Shown here piece after piece: positions 18,635-28,711 of a stretch of DNA of 64,000 bases (within the stretch, counting starts at the first letter, position 1; every line of letters starts with the position of its first letter). Source of the DNA: Bacillota bacterium (lineage in GTDB: Bacteria; Bacillota; Negativicutes; Sporomusales; CTSoil-080); assembly GCA_017889725.1 (NCBI GenBank), contig JAGGAE010000015.1, forward strand, positions 1-64,000, given 5' to 3'. The position numbers were made by a program, and so were the translations under genes. The notes below the pieces were generated by a model. It saw only the letters and a list, made by a program, of their open reading frames with translations. It had not been told where the DNA came from and searched no databases.

Positions 18635-20350
18635 TCAGGCTTTTATTTCACCCTGCTCTACCGCCTGAGCATACTGTCCGCCAAACGCTACTAGCTCGGC
18701 GTGGTTGCCTACTTCGGCAATTTTTCCACCAGTCAGATAAAACACCTTATCAGAATCACGAAGCGTAGAAAGACGATGAGTAATGATAAAGGTGGTACGG
18801 CCAACGCTGGCATTGCGAATAGCTTGCATGACTTGTGTTTCGGCATAAGCATCTAGAGCCGCCGTAGGTTCATCCAGCAGTAGAATGGCTGGTTCAATAA
18901 CAATGGCCCTGGCAATAGCAATACGCTGGCGCTGGCCGCCGGAAAGTCTTCCACCCAGTTCACCCACCGGCGAATGGTAGCCTTGCGGCAATTCCATAAT
19001 AAAATCATGAATGTTAGCCAGTTTGGCAGCCCGCTCAATTTCACTATAGGTAGCGGCGGGACGGCCATACCGGATGTTTTCCAGTATGCTCGCGTTAAAC
19101 AACACAGGTTCCTGCTGAATAAAACCAATGTGTCCCCTCATGTCGCTGATTTTTAAAGTTTTGATGTCAATTCCGTCAATACAGATTGTCCCCTCATCCG
19201 GGTCATAAAATCTAAGCAGCAAGTTGGCAAACGACGATTTGCCCGCACCGCTTGGCCCAACGATAGCAACAACTTCCCCTGGGCTGGCGGAAACATTAAT
19301 ATTTTTTAAAACTTCGGTACCAAGCCGATAGGAAAATGCCACATTTTTAAACTCCACCCGACCATTACAGGAAGGAAGCGGCCGATCGCCATCCACCACC
19401 GTGGTCGGCTCAAACTCTAACTCTCTTATTCGTCCCCAGGCAATCATGCCAAGCTTCAAACGCGAAATAGCCTGGGTAATTTTCCCCACTGGCGCTGGTA
19501 CATTAATAATGTACACAAGGAACGCAAACATACCTCCAATCGTCAGATTTCCGTTCACCACTTCCCGGCTGCCGTACCAAATAATCAGGGTGACGGCAAT
19601 GGCCGTAAGAAATTCCACCAGAGGAATAAGTAAAGCATTCCATCGCTGCACTTTAAACAAATCCCCGGCCGCTTCGTACAGCTTTTGGCGAAACTTGCCG
19701 TATTCATAGTCTTCCCGTACATACCCCTGAACGAGTGATACACTCATAAGCGACTGGTGCAAAAGACCGGTGACTTTGCTTAACGCCTCTTGATATATCG
19801 AACCAAAAGCGGCAATCCGTTTATTAAAATACCCCACCACACTAATGGTAAACGGCAGGGTGGCAAAAGTGACTAATGCCAGTTGCCAGTCAAAATAAAA
19901 CATAACCATCATAATCGCCGCCACATTCAGCGATTCTACCAGCAAATCCGGTATCCCTATGGACACTGCCTGCTGAATGAGCCACAAATCATTGGTAAAA
20001 TAGCCGATTATGTTACCTGTGGGCGCGTTAATAAAGTACCCATAATCCATAGCATGCAACCGTTTAAACATGTCCTGCCTAAGTTTGCTTACCATCAAGT
20101 TTCCGGCTTTTGCCATATTATATCCATAATAATAAGAAAACAACACCCGGATGCCATACAACCCGGCTACACTTAAAACGATCATGTTTAGCTTCGCTAA
20201 GTCTCCACCATCGAGAGCATCATCAATTAACGACTTTAGTATCAAAGGCACCGACAATCCAGCTGCCGATGCAACAGCAAAGCTGGCCACCGCCGTTAGT
20301 GTCAGTGCCCAGTAAGGTACAGCAAACTTCGTCCAATAAAGTTTGAACAT
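18635..20350 (-). CDS. ABC transporter ATP-binding/permease (MsbA/MDR-like)
   Basis: N-terminal TM domain plus GPSGAGKSS, LSGGQRQRIAIARA, LLLDEPTAALD. Confidence 0.9.
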   Translation of the reverse strand: MFKLYWTKFAVPYWALTLTAVASFAVASAAGLSVPLILKSLIDDALDGGDLAKLNMIVLSVAGLYGIRVLFSYYYGYNMAKAGNLMVSKLRQDMFKRLHAMDYGYFINAPTGNIIGYFTNDLWLIQQAVSIGIPDLLVESLNVAAIMMVMFYFDWQLALVTFATLPFTISVVGYFNKRIAAFGSIYQEALSKVTGLLHQSLMSVSLVQGYVREDYEYGKFRQKLYEAAGDLFKVQRWNALLIPLVEFLTAIAVTLIIWYGSREVVNGNLTIGGMFAFLVYIINVPAPVGKITQAISRLKLGMIAWGRIRELEFEPTTVVDGDRPLPSCNGRVEFKNVAFSYRLGTEVLKNINVSASPGEVVAIVGPSGAGKSSFANLLLRFYDPDEGTICIDGIDIKTLKISDMRGHIGFIQQEPVLFNASILENIRYGRPAATYSEIERAAKLANIHDFIMELPQGYHSPVGELGGRLSGGQRQRIAIARAIVIEPAILLLDEPTAALDAYAETQVMQAIRNASVGRTTFIITHRLSTLRDSDKVFYLTGGKIAEVGNHAELVAFGGQYAQAVEQGEIKA

Positions 20351-20516
20351 GCAATTAAGCCTCCAAAGCTGACCAGGAGTTGGCCTATAAGTAATTTCTA
20401 CTACAAAAAACTCTACTATCTTTCACAATATCGCGCTACCTTTTATATCATGTTCGCCAACCGTCTAACCTTATACCAAGGAAGGTAAAAAGCGGGAGGC
20501 AAAGCCTCCCGTACTT

Positions 20517-21182
20517 TTACATCATTCGGCGTGCTCCAATATAACGTGCTCCCCAATAACCGCTGTCTAAACTGGCGATCGCTACCCCCTGACTGGAAGT
20601 AGCACTGACAAAATAACCGTCCCCTATATATATACCTACATGGGATACGCCAGAAGCATACGTACTAAAGTATACGGTGTCGCCAGGCTGCAACCGGCTC
20701 CGGCTTACCGGACGTCCATAATCATACTGCTCATCTGCCGCTCTCGGCAAATAAATACCATTATTCGCAAAGACAAACCGGACAAAACCGGAACAATCAA
20801 AACCGGAAGGACTAACGCCGCCAAAAACATAAGGTACACCTTGATAGCGAAGTGCGGTTTGAACGATACGTCTGACACTCGCTGTTGACCCGGCACGACT
20901 CGCCGGAATTTCACGCCCCATTAATGCGCGATAAGTAGCTTCCCCTACAATTCCGTCATCTTCTAAGCCCCGGTCGCGCTGAAACGCTTTTACAGCGGCG
21001 ACGGTCAAAGACCCAAAATCTCCATCAGCATTTCCTGCATTATATCCACATGCGTTTAACTGCGCCTGAATTTCAGCTACATCCGATCCGCTGTCCCCTT
21101 TTTCCAGAGCAGCAGCATAGGCAAAAGTACCTACCAAGCAAAAAACAACAGTAAACACCAAAGTTCTCAGTATCCGACTCAA
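20517..21182 (-). CDS. NlpC/P60 (C40) cell-wall hydrolase with peptidoglycan-binding domain
   Basis: PG_binding_1 + FGGVSPSGFDCSGFV…GVSHVGIYIGDG; re-called TTG start at 21182 behind GGGAG, giving a signal peptide. Confidence 0.88.
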   Translation of the reverse strand: MSRILRTLVFTVVFCLVGTFAYAAALEKGDSGSDVAEIQAQLNACGYNAGNADGDFGSLTVAAVKAFQRDRGLEDDGIVGEATYRALMGREIPASRAGSTASVRRIVQTALRYQGVPYVFGGVSPSGFDCSGFVRFVFANNGIYLPRAADEQYDYGRPVSRSRLQPGDTVYFSTYASGVSHVGIYIGDGYFVSATSSQGVAIASLDSGYWGARYIGARRMM

Positions 21183-21191
21183 TATGAATCT

Positions 21192-21306
21192 CCCTTCATT
21201 AGCCTCCGGAGTTAGCTGACGGGCTGGGACAGAAGAGTTGCCCCACTTGCTAAAGTTTCGCCCCAAAAAGTGGTTCCCCCGTACCTGAGCGGGATTCGGC
21301 TTTTTA
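21192..21306 (-). ncRNA. c-di-AMP riboswitch (ydaO/yuaA type)
   Basis: Minus strand: CCGAATCCCGCTCAGGTACGGGGGAACC…GGGGCGAAACT…CCCGTCAGCTAACTCCGGAGGC before the hydrolase. Confidence 0.8.
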
Positions 21307-21373
21307 CGCTCATTATATTCTATTCTCGGTATTTTGGAAATTTCCTTCCTTAATTTCCATTTTTATTCTTAAT

Positions 21374-22309
21374 TTATTCTTTGGGTCGATTAAACTCTTC
21401 TCGTACAAGATATAACGGCCGCTGTTTAACCTCTTCAAAAATTCGTCCCACATATTCCCCGATGATCCCGATAAAGAGTAGCTGCAGTCCGCCTAAAAAT
21501 AATATACTGGCGGTAATTGTCGCCCAGCCGGGCACGGCTTCGTCGGTAAAAATCTTTATATACATAACATGCATGGTTAAGGCAAAGCTAGCCGCGGCGA
21601 AAAGCAAGCCAACATAAAACGATATGCGAAGCGGCATTTTTGAGTAAGCGGTAATGCCATCAAGCGCAAAATGCAGCATTTTTTTCACCGAGAATTTGGA
21701 GCTTCCCGCAAAACGCTTGGGGGCTACAAATTCCATTTTTACCTGCCGGTAGCCAATGGCGCCAATCATGCCGCGAATAAACCTAGCCCGTTCCCGAAAG
21801 CGCCGGAAACTAAGGACGACTTTCCTATCCAACAGTCGAAAATCCGAACCGCCCTCTTGCACCTGCACATTGGACATGGCATTCATGATCCGATAAAACA
21901 GGCTGGAAGTAAAATTTTTCAACCAGGAAACTCCTTCGGTGGTTTTCCGTATGGTTTGTACTACTTCAATGCCTTCCTCCCATTTGGCAATCAGTTGTGG
22001 CAACATTTCCGGCGGGTGCTGCATATCGCCATCCATAGTAACGACACAATCGCCTTCTGCATGATCCATTCCGCAACTCAAAGCAGTCTGATGTCCAAAA
22101 TTTCTGGCCAAGATCAGCCCTCGCACCCTGGAATCCTTGGCCGCCAGCCGTTCGATAATCAAAGGCGTCGCGTCTTTAGATCCGTCATCCACAAAAACTA
22201 GTTCGAAGTGATACGTCAGCGGCTCCATATATTTCAGCACTTCTTGATAAAACACTTCCATATTTTCTTGTTCATTATACACAGGAACCACTATGGAAAC
22301 CAATTTCAA
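21374..22309 (-). CDS. glycosyltransferase family 2 with C-terminal TM helices
   Basis: VSIVVPVYNEQENMEVF…FVDDGSKDAT…MDGDMQHPPE; TTG start behind AAAGGAGG. Confidence 0.88.
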   Translation of the reverse strand: MKLVSIVVPVYNEQENMEVFYQEVLKYMEPLTYHFELVFVDDGSKDATPLIIERLAAKDSRVRGLILARNFGHQTALSCGMDHAEGDCVVTMDGDMQHPPEMLPQLIAKWEEGIEVVQTIRKTTEGVSWLKNFTSSLFYRIMNAMSNVQVQEGGSDFRLLDRKVVLSFRRFRERARFIRGMIGAIGYRQVKMEFVAPKRFAGSSKFSVKKMLHFALDGITAYSKMPLRISFYVGLLFAAASFALTMHVMYIKIFTDEAVPGWATITASILFLGGLQLLFIGIIGEYVGRIFEEVKQRPLYLVREEFNRPKE

Positions 22310-22476
22310 GTAAAATCCTCCTTTTTCCCCATTCCCGGTAATTGGGCTGTTTTGCACCAATCTCTGGGCATAAAAAAGTAAGGGATGAACCTAGCTTTCC
22401 CGAAATACTATCCCTCTACAACCCACATTATTAATATGGTCTAAAAAATCTACTCATGTACTCCAAAATGCCGGTT

Positions 22477-22848
22477 TTACTCGGTAATAGAAGGAATATC
22501 TGTCCGCAAGGTACGTGCGCCGCGTAAATATATATGACGTATTTCTTTTGCCATCCGCTCCGTATTCCACAACAAAAGAACCCTGACGCATAACGGCAGC
22601 CCCTGCTGATGATCGATTTCCTGCGTCCCAAATAACGGCACTTCCGCCCACCCGATGGCTCTCGCCGCCGCAGCCGGGAAACCCGCATTCAAATCCGGAG
22701 TTGAGCTAAATATAACGGCCGCAATATCTTCTAAATCAAACTGATTTGCTTCTTGCAATGCGGTTAAAAGTTCAATGACTCTTTCTGTAATTTCTTTCGG
22801 TTCATTATCATCAACTGTTATTGCCCCCCGGACACCGCGCACCAACAT
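22477..22848 (-). CDS. aroH: chorismate mutase AroH
   Basis: VRGVRGAITVDDNEPKEI…FSSTPDLNAGFPAAAAR…PLFGTQEI…LPLCVRVLL. Confidence 0.92.
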   Translation of the reverse strand: MLVRGVRGAITVDDNEPKEITERVIELLTALQEANQFDLEDIAAVIFSSTPDLNAGFPAAAARAIGWAEVPLFGTQEIDHQQGLPLCVRVLLLWNTERMAKEIRHIYLRGARTLRTDIPSITE

Positions 22849-22951
22849 CTACCACCTCTTTTTGCCATAATATAATATAATTCGCTAACCAATCGTATTT
22901 TCCTCTTTAAAAGCAAAAAACCCGGAATAATCCGAGCTTTTTGCTATCTAA

Positions 22952-23110
22952 CTATTTTGCTTCAAAGGTATGGCAATTGGTCTGCTGGCTGGCCCGTGCA
23001 CTCTCACCGCCGCCGTCGACATTGACTTCAATAGCGGAAGCCGAACATAAGCGTTTTTCGTTATTATACTTACAGTTAGCTACTGTGCATTTTACACCGG
23101 ATAAAGACAT
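22952..23110 (-). CDS. DUF1540 domain small protein
   Basis: Manual translation MSLSGVKCTVANCKYNNEKRLCSASAIEVNVDGGGESARASQQTNCHTFEAK; below the ORF-track cutoff. Confidence 0.75.
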   Translation of the reverse strand: MSLSGVKCTVANCKYNNEKRLCSASAIEVNVDGGGESARASQQTNCHTFEAK

Positions 23111-23182
23111 ACTATCACCTCCTCATTCGCGGTTCTAGTATACCGACTCCGGCGCACTTTTATACAAGACAGTACTCTTTTT

Positions 23183-23767
23183 TCAATCAGGCAAACCCAG
23201 GCGCTTACGCGAAAATCCGCTGTAGACAGCCCCCAGGGGATTATGAGCCAACACACGGTCTTTTACCGCCAACGCGGAAACGGGCGCCTCGGAATGTAGT
23301 CCAAATATCATATCATGTCCTACACAGAGGCCAACGGTAAAGTTTATTTCGGTAGCCACCTCATTAAGCATTTTTGCCTGAATGGCGGGGTTGCACATAA
23401 TCTCAGCCTTTCTATTTTTATAATGTTCCGGATTAAACTGCTGTTTGCCAACACCGCATATTTTACAGCATACCGAATGTACGGTGAAATACTTTTGAAA
23501 GTATGCAGTAATATCTTGGGCTTCGTCGCCCAACCCCATACAGAAGGCAATACCTATGTTTGTACACCCCATAGCCTGAACAAACCTGGCACTTTCTTCT
23601 AACCGCGTCAGTGGTTCCCCGTCCGCTTGGGCGGCAGCAAGGATAATTTTTTTGTCTTGCTCCGTATAGGAAGCTTGCACTTGTTCAAAAGTATGTTTGC
23701 CGCAATTCTGACCTGTACGGCAGTTCTTTTCCTGACAGCCTGCGCATTGCATGTAAATCCCCTCCAA
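23183..23767 (-). CDS. DUF1847-type cysteine-rich metal-binding protein
   Basis: CAGCQEKNCRTGQNC…NVGLCVGHD-like pattern. Confidence 0.7.
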   Translation of the reverse strand: MEGIYMQCAGCQEKNCRTGQNCGKHTFEQVQASYTEQDKKIILAAAQADGEPLTRLEESARFVQAMGCTNIGIAFCMGLGDEAQDITAYFQKYFTVHSVCCKICGVGKQQFNPEHYKNRKAEIMCNPAIQAKMLNEVATEINFTVGLCVGHDMIFGLHSEAPVSALAVKDRVLAHNPLGAVYSGFSRKRLGLPD

Positions 23768-23978
23768 ACTAAAAATTGCCTTTCATGTAAATGCCCAATA
23801 TGAGAAACTACTCAGTGTCGTCCGATTCGGCATTCTTTATATGTCCACCCATAAACATCTTAATAGGAATATATTTCATTTTGAACTATAGTATTTCCTC
23901 TTTCTTTTGCACATAGTGTGTAAATATACCATTATAGCAACACTCAAAACAGGAACCCGGAGCTCTGGGTTCCTGTCC

Positions 23979-24365
23979 TTATAGTTGTACAAGTAAATTT
24001 TTCAGTTTTTCTTGACCGGCTTCCATATCTTCCGGCTGAGCGGCCGCCAACATAGGATAATAAGCAATTTCAATGGTCTCTAGGAGCGGTTTGGTCAAGG
24101 TCTGGTCGTAAAAGACACCGTACCATACACCGCTGATTTCACTTTCGAGCCATTCGACCGGCTCCTCGCTGTTCTCAATTTTGATACGTACACCGCCTTG
24201 CCCCAAAAGATCACGTATGGTTTGTCGCTCATATTCCGTCAGAGCCATTTTATCAATGAAAATAGTCCAGGTATCCCCCGTTGCTATAAGGTTATCCAAT
24301 GCCGTACGAATTTCTTCCAGCACAGCTTTGGCTTTTTGAGGTATAGCTTCTTCTTGTTCAGGCAT
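23979..24365 (-). CDS. hydrogenase expression protein, HupH/HyaF C-terminal-like
   Basis: Position after the hydrogenase protease; GGVRIKIENSEEPVEWLESEISGVWYGVFYD. Confidence 0.65.
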   Translation of the reverse strand: MPEQEEAIPQKAKAVLEEIRTALDNLIATGDTWTIFIDKMALTEYERQTIRDLLGQGGVRIKIENSEEPVEWLESEISGVWYGVFYDQTLTKPLLETIEIAYYPMLAAAQPEDMEAGQEKLKNLLVQL

Positions 24366-24840
24366 ATTCCGCTACCTCCACCTGCCACTCATTAAGTTCT
24401 TTTAGCACAGCCTGAACAACGAACTCTATCATATCCGCCGCCACCGGTGTCATGGTAAGACCTAGTTCCAGCGACTCCGGTTCAATACCCATTACCACTA
24501 CTTTGTCCGGGACCTCGCCCTGCATCTCCAGCACCGCCAGTACATCTTTTATACCCAGCTCATGCAATGAGACTTTCTCCTTGAAATACACCTGAACTTC
24601 TTTCCCTCTAAAACGGTAAAAGGTTCCCGGCTGCCCACCGCCGCTAATGGCGTCAACAATAAGAAGCCGCCGCACTCCGGTGATAAACCCGAGAAGCTCA
24701 AACCCCAGCGTCCCCCCGTCCAGTACATCTACGTCATCCGGAAAAGAATAGCGGCTAAGCAGTTCTTCAATAACCCTTACGCCAAAGCCTTCATCCTGTA
24801 ATAGAATGTTTCCGATCCCTAACACTACTGTCTTTGCCAT
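24358..24840 (-). CDS. hyaD: hydrogenase maturation endopeptidase (HyaD family)
   Basis: VLGIGNILLQDEGFGVRVIEEL…LDGGTLGFELL. Confidence 0.9.
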   Translation of the reverse strand: MAKTVVLGIGNILLQDEGFGVRVIEELLSRYSFPDDVDVLDGGTLGFELLGFITGVRRLLIVDAISGGGQPGTFYRFRGKEVQVYFKEKVSLHELGIKDVLAVLEMQGEVPDKVVVMGIEPESLELGLTMTPVAADMIEFVVQAVLKELNEWQVEVAEYA

Positions 24841-25543
24841 CCGTTATATCTCCTATATCCACAGGTTCATGAGGCAAAAATTTCACCCCGGAAAACATGC
24901 TGGAAATTTCGCCTTCCCTGTCCATAAAATCAGCCCTTGCCGCCATATATACATGGACAATGGCGAACAGTATAATCAGCCAAGCCACATAATGGTGGAT
25001 GATGTGCACGGTATATTCATCCCCCAGCAGTTGATTGACAGGCCCGTATATTTTTGCCCCCCAACTATTGGGCTTAATCATGGTATACATAGCAAAACCA
25101 GTAATGATTTCAATGAATACCATGAAATACAAGGCGACGTACGAGGCGCGTGCTAAGGGATTGCGCAGACAAGGTTTATGAGACGATTTGATAAAGGTAT
25201 AGTGCAAAAAAACATCAAGCAAATCTTCATAATACTGTTTTTTCCAGAAATGTGGAAACAGACGGTCTCCTTTATTACGCCAAAATCCATACGCACGTAA
25301 AATAAAGGAAACGGTAAAAATATAAGCGGCAGCAAAATGGATGAAGCGCATGATTTCCATAGACAGCCTGCCAGTAACCGCATAGGTGGGTTCCAAGCCC
25401 TGCGAACCGATAAAAAACGGGTCTCCAATATACAATCCGGTAGTAAACAATGTGACAATGCTCAGTACCATCAGCCAATGGAATATCCGCAGAAACGGAC
25501 TGAATACGTAATACTGTTTTGAATGGCCGCGTTCCATTGCCAT
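24791..25543 (-). CDS. Ni/Fe-hydrogenase b-type cytochrome subunit
   Basis: FHWLMVLSIVTLFTTGLYIG…HHYVAWLIILFAIVHVYMA. Confidence 0.9.
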   Translation of the reverse strand: MAMERGHSKQYYVFSPFLRIFHWLMVLSIVTLFTTGLYIGDPFFIGSQGLEPTYAVTGRLSMEIMRFIHFAAAYIFTVSFILRAYGFWRNKGDRLFPHFWKKQYYEDLLDVFLHYTFIKSSHKPCLRNPLARASYVALYFMVFIEIITGFAMYTMIKPNSWGAKIYGPVNQLLGDEYTVHIIHHYVAWLIILFAIVHVYMAARADFMDREGEISSMFSGVKFLPHEPVDIGDITDGKDSSVRDRKHSITG

Positions 25544-25548
25544 CCCTC

Positions 25549-27444
25549 CTATTTCTTCCCGTAAGGATCGGAATGTACTACCCCAATCGGCTTACCCGCA
25601 GTATCATACAGGTGGGTCGAGCAAGCTAGACAAGGATCGAACGAGCGCACGGCTTTCAAGATTTCCAGCGGTTTATCGGCTACTTTTACTTTGGTATCGA
25701 TCATACAAGCTTCATACGCGCCATGCACCCCTTGACTATCCCTTGGACAAGCGTTCCACGTCGTCGGTACTACAGCCTGATAGTTAGCAGCCTTTCCGTC
25801 CTTGATAACAATCCAGTGACTGAGCGCACCGCGTGGTGCTTCCGTCAAACCCACTCCGCGCGCTTGCTCCGGCCAGGTTTTCGGGTCCCATTTTTCCGTG
25901 TTGGCTGTCGAAGTATCACCGGAACGAATATTTTTAATAAGTTTGTCAAAGAAATATTTACTTATGTAAGCATTAAGCTGCGTTTCCAGTGCCCGGGCCG
26001 CCGTGCGCCCTACGGTAGTAGGCAACCATACCTCCGGCGGTACACTTAGCACTTTGGATACGGCCTCAATCTGGTCAACCACCATTTTTTCCACCCATGT
26101 AGGTTGAATAACTCCTTTTTTCACCTTGGTATATACAATAATATATCTGGCTAAAGGGCCGACCTCGGCTGTTTTACCTTTCCATTTCGGAGTTTTAAGC
26201 CAGGAATACTTAGCGTTTTCGTCAAGATATTTCCACTGCGTTTTAGTTCCTTCTTTTGGTCCGGTAAACTGCGGCTCTGTATCCCCTTCCCAAGGATGAA
26301 GGTCCTTGCCTTTCTCAGGATAACTATACCAGGAGTGATCCACCCCTTCAGCCAAAACTGCCGGATCAGTTATATCCTGGGCAGAAAGCTCATGATACAC
26401 AGCTTTGTCCAGACCTTGGCCGAAGTTTTCCACTACTCCATCACAGCGGAGCAACAGTTTTTTATGATACTCTCCGTTAGCGATTCCCGAGTATGGTTCA
26501 TCCGGAAAATCCCCAAAGCCCAGCACCCGTTCCTTAGCCAAACCGCCGCCATCGACATAGCCTTTTTTTACATAAAGCTCACCTATAGCTAATACATCAG
26601 GCACATAAAAGGAGTTCACCATATCAATGGTCGCATTGATCGAGGCATCCACTGCAGCAAGCCGTTCCGTATTAATCGGTGCATTCATATCATTCATAGA
26701 TATGGCACAGGGCATTCCACCAACTATAAAGTGCGGATGCGGATTTTTGCCACCGAAGATTACGTGCGGCACAACAATGTCTCTCTGGCGGTCCAACATG
26801 TTAAGATAGTGGGCTACCGCTAAGAGATGCACTTCCGGCGGCAACACCTCGTAATCGGGATGATCCCACCACTGGGCGGAAAAAATCCCTAGTTGACCAT
26901 TTTCCACGATTTTTTTTATTTTATCCTGCACTGTTTTATAATACGCCGTGGTCGCTTTAGGGAATTCTTTGGGATACGCGTTAAAATTAAAGTCCATCGG
27001 CCCGGCAAGCGGCAGACTGTATTTATCTAAAACGGCATTTTGGAGGTCACCGGTAGCTTTCGGATCAGCCTTAAGTGCCGCTACCGGACTTACCCAGTCC
27101 AGCGCATGCAAATGATAAAAGTGAACCAGATGGTCATGCACATTTTGGCAAGACAACATGATATTGCGAATAGAGTTGGCGTTCTTAGGTATTTCAATTC
27201 CCAGTGCATCTTCCACCGCCCTAAGTGAGGATATGGCATGCATGCCTGTGCAAACGCCGCAAATGCGCTGGACAAACGCCCATATATCACGGGGGTCGCG
27301 GTCTTTAACCACAACTTCAAGCCCGCGCCAGGCCGTACCGCTGGATAGGGCATCTTCCACCTTGCCGGTCGCTTCATCAAGTTTTATTTCTACCCGCAAA
27401 TGCCCTTCTATGCGGGTGACAGGATCAACAACTACTCGTTTCAT
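25549..27444 (-). CDS. hyaB: [NiFe] uptake hydrogenase large subunit
   Basis: VDPVTRIEGHLRVE, RICGVCTGMHA, SFDPCLACSTH C-terminal Ni ligand motif. Confidence 0.95.
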   Translation of the reverse strand: MKRVVVDPVTRIEGHLRVEIKLDEATGKVEDALSSGTAWRGLEVVVKDRDPRDIWAFVQRICGVCTGMHAISSLRAVEDALGIEIPKNANSIRNIMLSCQNVHDHLVHFYHLHALDWVSPVAALKADPKATGDLQNAVLDKYSLPLAGPMDFNFNAYPKEFPKATTAYYKTVQDKIKKIVENGQLGIFSAQWWDHPDYEVLPPEVHLLAVAHYLNMLDRQRDIVVPHVIFGGKNPHPHFIVGGMPCAISMNDMNAPINTERLAAVDASINATIDMVNSFYVPDVLAIGELYVKKGYVDGGGLAKERVLGFGDFPDEPYSGIANGEYHKKLLLRCDGVVENFGQGLDKAVYHELSAQDITDPAVLAEGVDHSWYSYPEKGKDLHPWEGDTEPQFTGPKEGTKTQWKYLDENAKYSWLKTPKWKGKTAEVGPLARYIIVYTKVKKGVIQPTWVEKMVVDQIEAVSKVLSVPPEVWLPTTVGRTAARALETQLNAYISKYFFDKLIKNIRSGDTSTANTEKWDPKTWPEQARGVGLTEAPRGALSHWIVIKDGKAANYQAVVPTTWNACPRDSQGVHGAYEACMIDTKVKVADKPLEILKAVRSFDPCLACSTHLYDTAGKPIGVVHSDPYGKK

Positions 27445-28541
27445 GCCTTCGGCCCCCCTACCTCTTCATGCTCCCCAGATCTGCGCTTGGATTTCTGAAG
27501 AACCGATAATGCGCCATGAGCCGCCACCCCCGCTACCGCGGCACCGCCAACGACCAGACCAATTGTGTCCGCGTTAGTAATGGTTTTTGCCACAGGAATA
27601 CCAGGCATACGGTCATAAAAGTGATCATTATCCCAAAAACCATTGCTACTGCAACCGATACACCCATGTCCTGATTGAATGGGATACGACAAACCATTCC
27701 ACCAGCGGAGATTGCCGCACGAATTGTAAGTTTCCGGGCCTCGGCAGCCTAATTTATACAAGCACCAGCCTGCCTTAGAACCCGCATCATCAAACTGTTC
27801 GGCGAACATTCCCGAGTTAAAGAACGGACGGCGATAGCAAGTATCATGTATCCGATTCCCATAAAATTGTTTGGGCCGGCCTTGGCTGTCAACAGGAGGC
27901 AATTGCCCAAACATAGCGTAATGCATGACAACCCCTGTCAGTACTTCAGGTATCGGAGGACAACCGGGAATTTTTATAATAGGTTTACCACTAACCACCG
28001 TATGGACCGCTACCGTATTTGTCGGGTTTGGTTTTGCCGCCTGTACTCCGCCCCATGCGGCACAAGATCCGATTTCCAAAACAGCAGCCGCACCCCGGGC
28101 TGCTTCCTTTAACGCGGCCACAAACGGCTTACCGCCAACCATGCAGAAGGTTCCTTCATTTCCGGTTGAAACCCCGCCTTCAACCGCCAAAAGATATTTT
28201 CCCTCATACCTTTTCATTACTTCTTCCAGGTGGTGTTCAAAAGGTTCTCCCGCCGCCGCGGATAAAGTATCGCTGTATTCCAGCGATATCATGTTCAAAA
28301 GTACGTCCGAAGCCAGCGGAGACTGGGAACGAATAAAGGATTCGTCACAACCTGTGCACTCATGGCCATGAAGCCAAACCACAACCGGCAGTGGGTTTTG
28401 CTCCGCAGCAGAAACCACCTTCGGCAGCATAGCCGGAGATAGTCCTAATATACCGGTAATCGTCATACATACTTTTAAAAAAGACCGGCGGCTAAGGCCC
28501 CTCTGCTGAAAGAGCCCCCATAATGAGTCTTTACCATCCAT
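27441..28541 (-). CDS. hyaA: [NiFe] uptake hydrogenase small subunit, Tat-exported
   Basis: SRRSFLKVC Tat motif; VVWLHGHECTGCDESF; [FeS] cysteines; C-terminal TM; start ATG at 28541 behind GGGAGGG. Confidence 0.94.
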   Translation of the reverse strand: MDGKDSLWGLFQQRGLSRRSFLKVCMTITGILGLSPAMLPKVVSAAEQNPLPVVVWLHGHECTGCDESFIRSQSPLASDVLLNMISLEYSDTLSAAAGEPFEHHLEEVMKRYEGKYLLAVEGGVSTGNEGTFCMVGGKPFVAALKEAARGAAAVLEIGSCAAWGGVQAAKPNPTNTVAVHTVVSGKPIIKIPGCPPIPEVLTGVVMHYAMFGQLPPVDSQGRPKQFYGNRIHDTCYRRPFFNSGMFAEQFDDAGSKAGWCLYKLGCRGPETYNSCGNLRWWNGLSYPIQSGHGCIGCSSNGFWDNDHFYDRMPGIPVAKTITNADTIGLVVGGAAVAGVAAHGALSVLQKSKRRSGEHEEVGGPKA

Positions 28542-28711
28542 TTCTAACTCTCCCTCCCAACTCAAAGTAAACATACGCCTGATTTACCCGGTCAGTGACT
28601 AGCTGTATTCACCTGCCTTAATCCAATTATCAGAATATATAATCATTTATTACCACTTCTCTTCGCTTCTCCGTTTTAAAAAACCTTTTTTGGAATCCTA
28701 AAGATAGTTAA

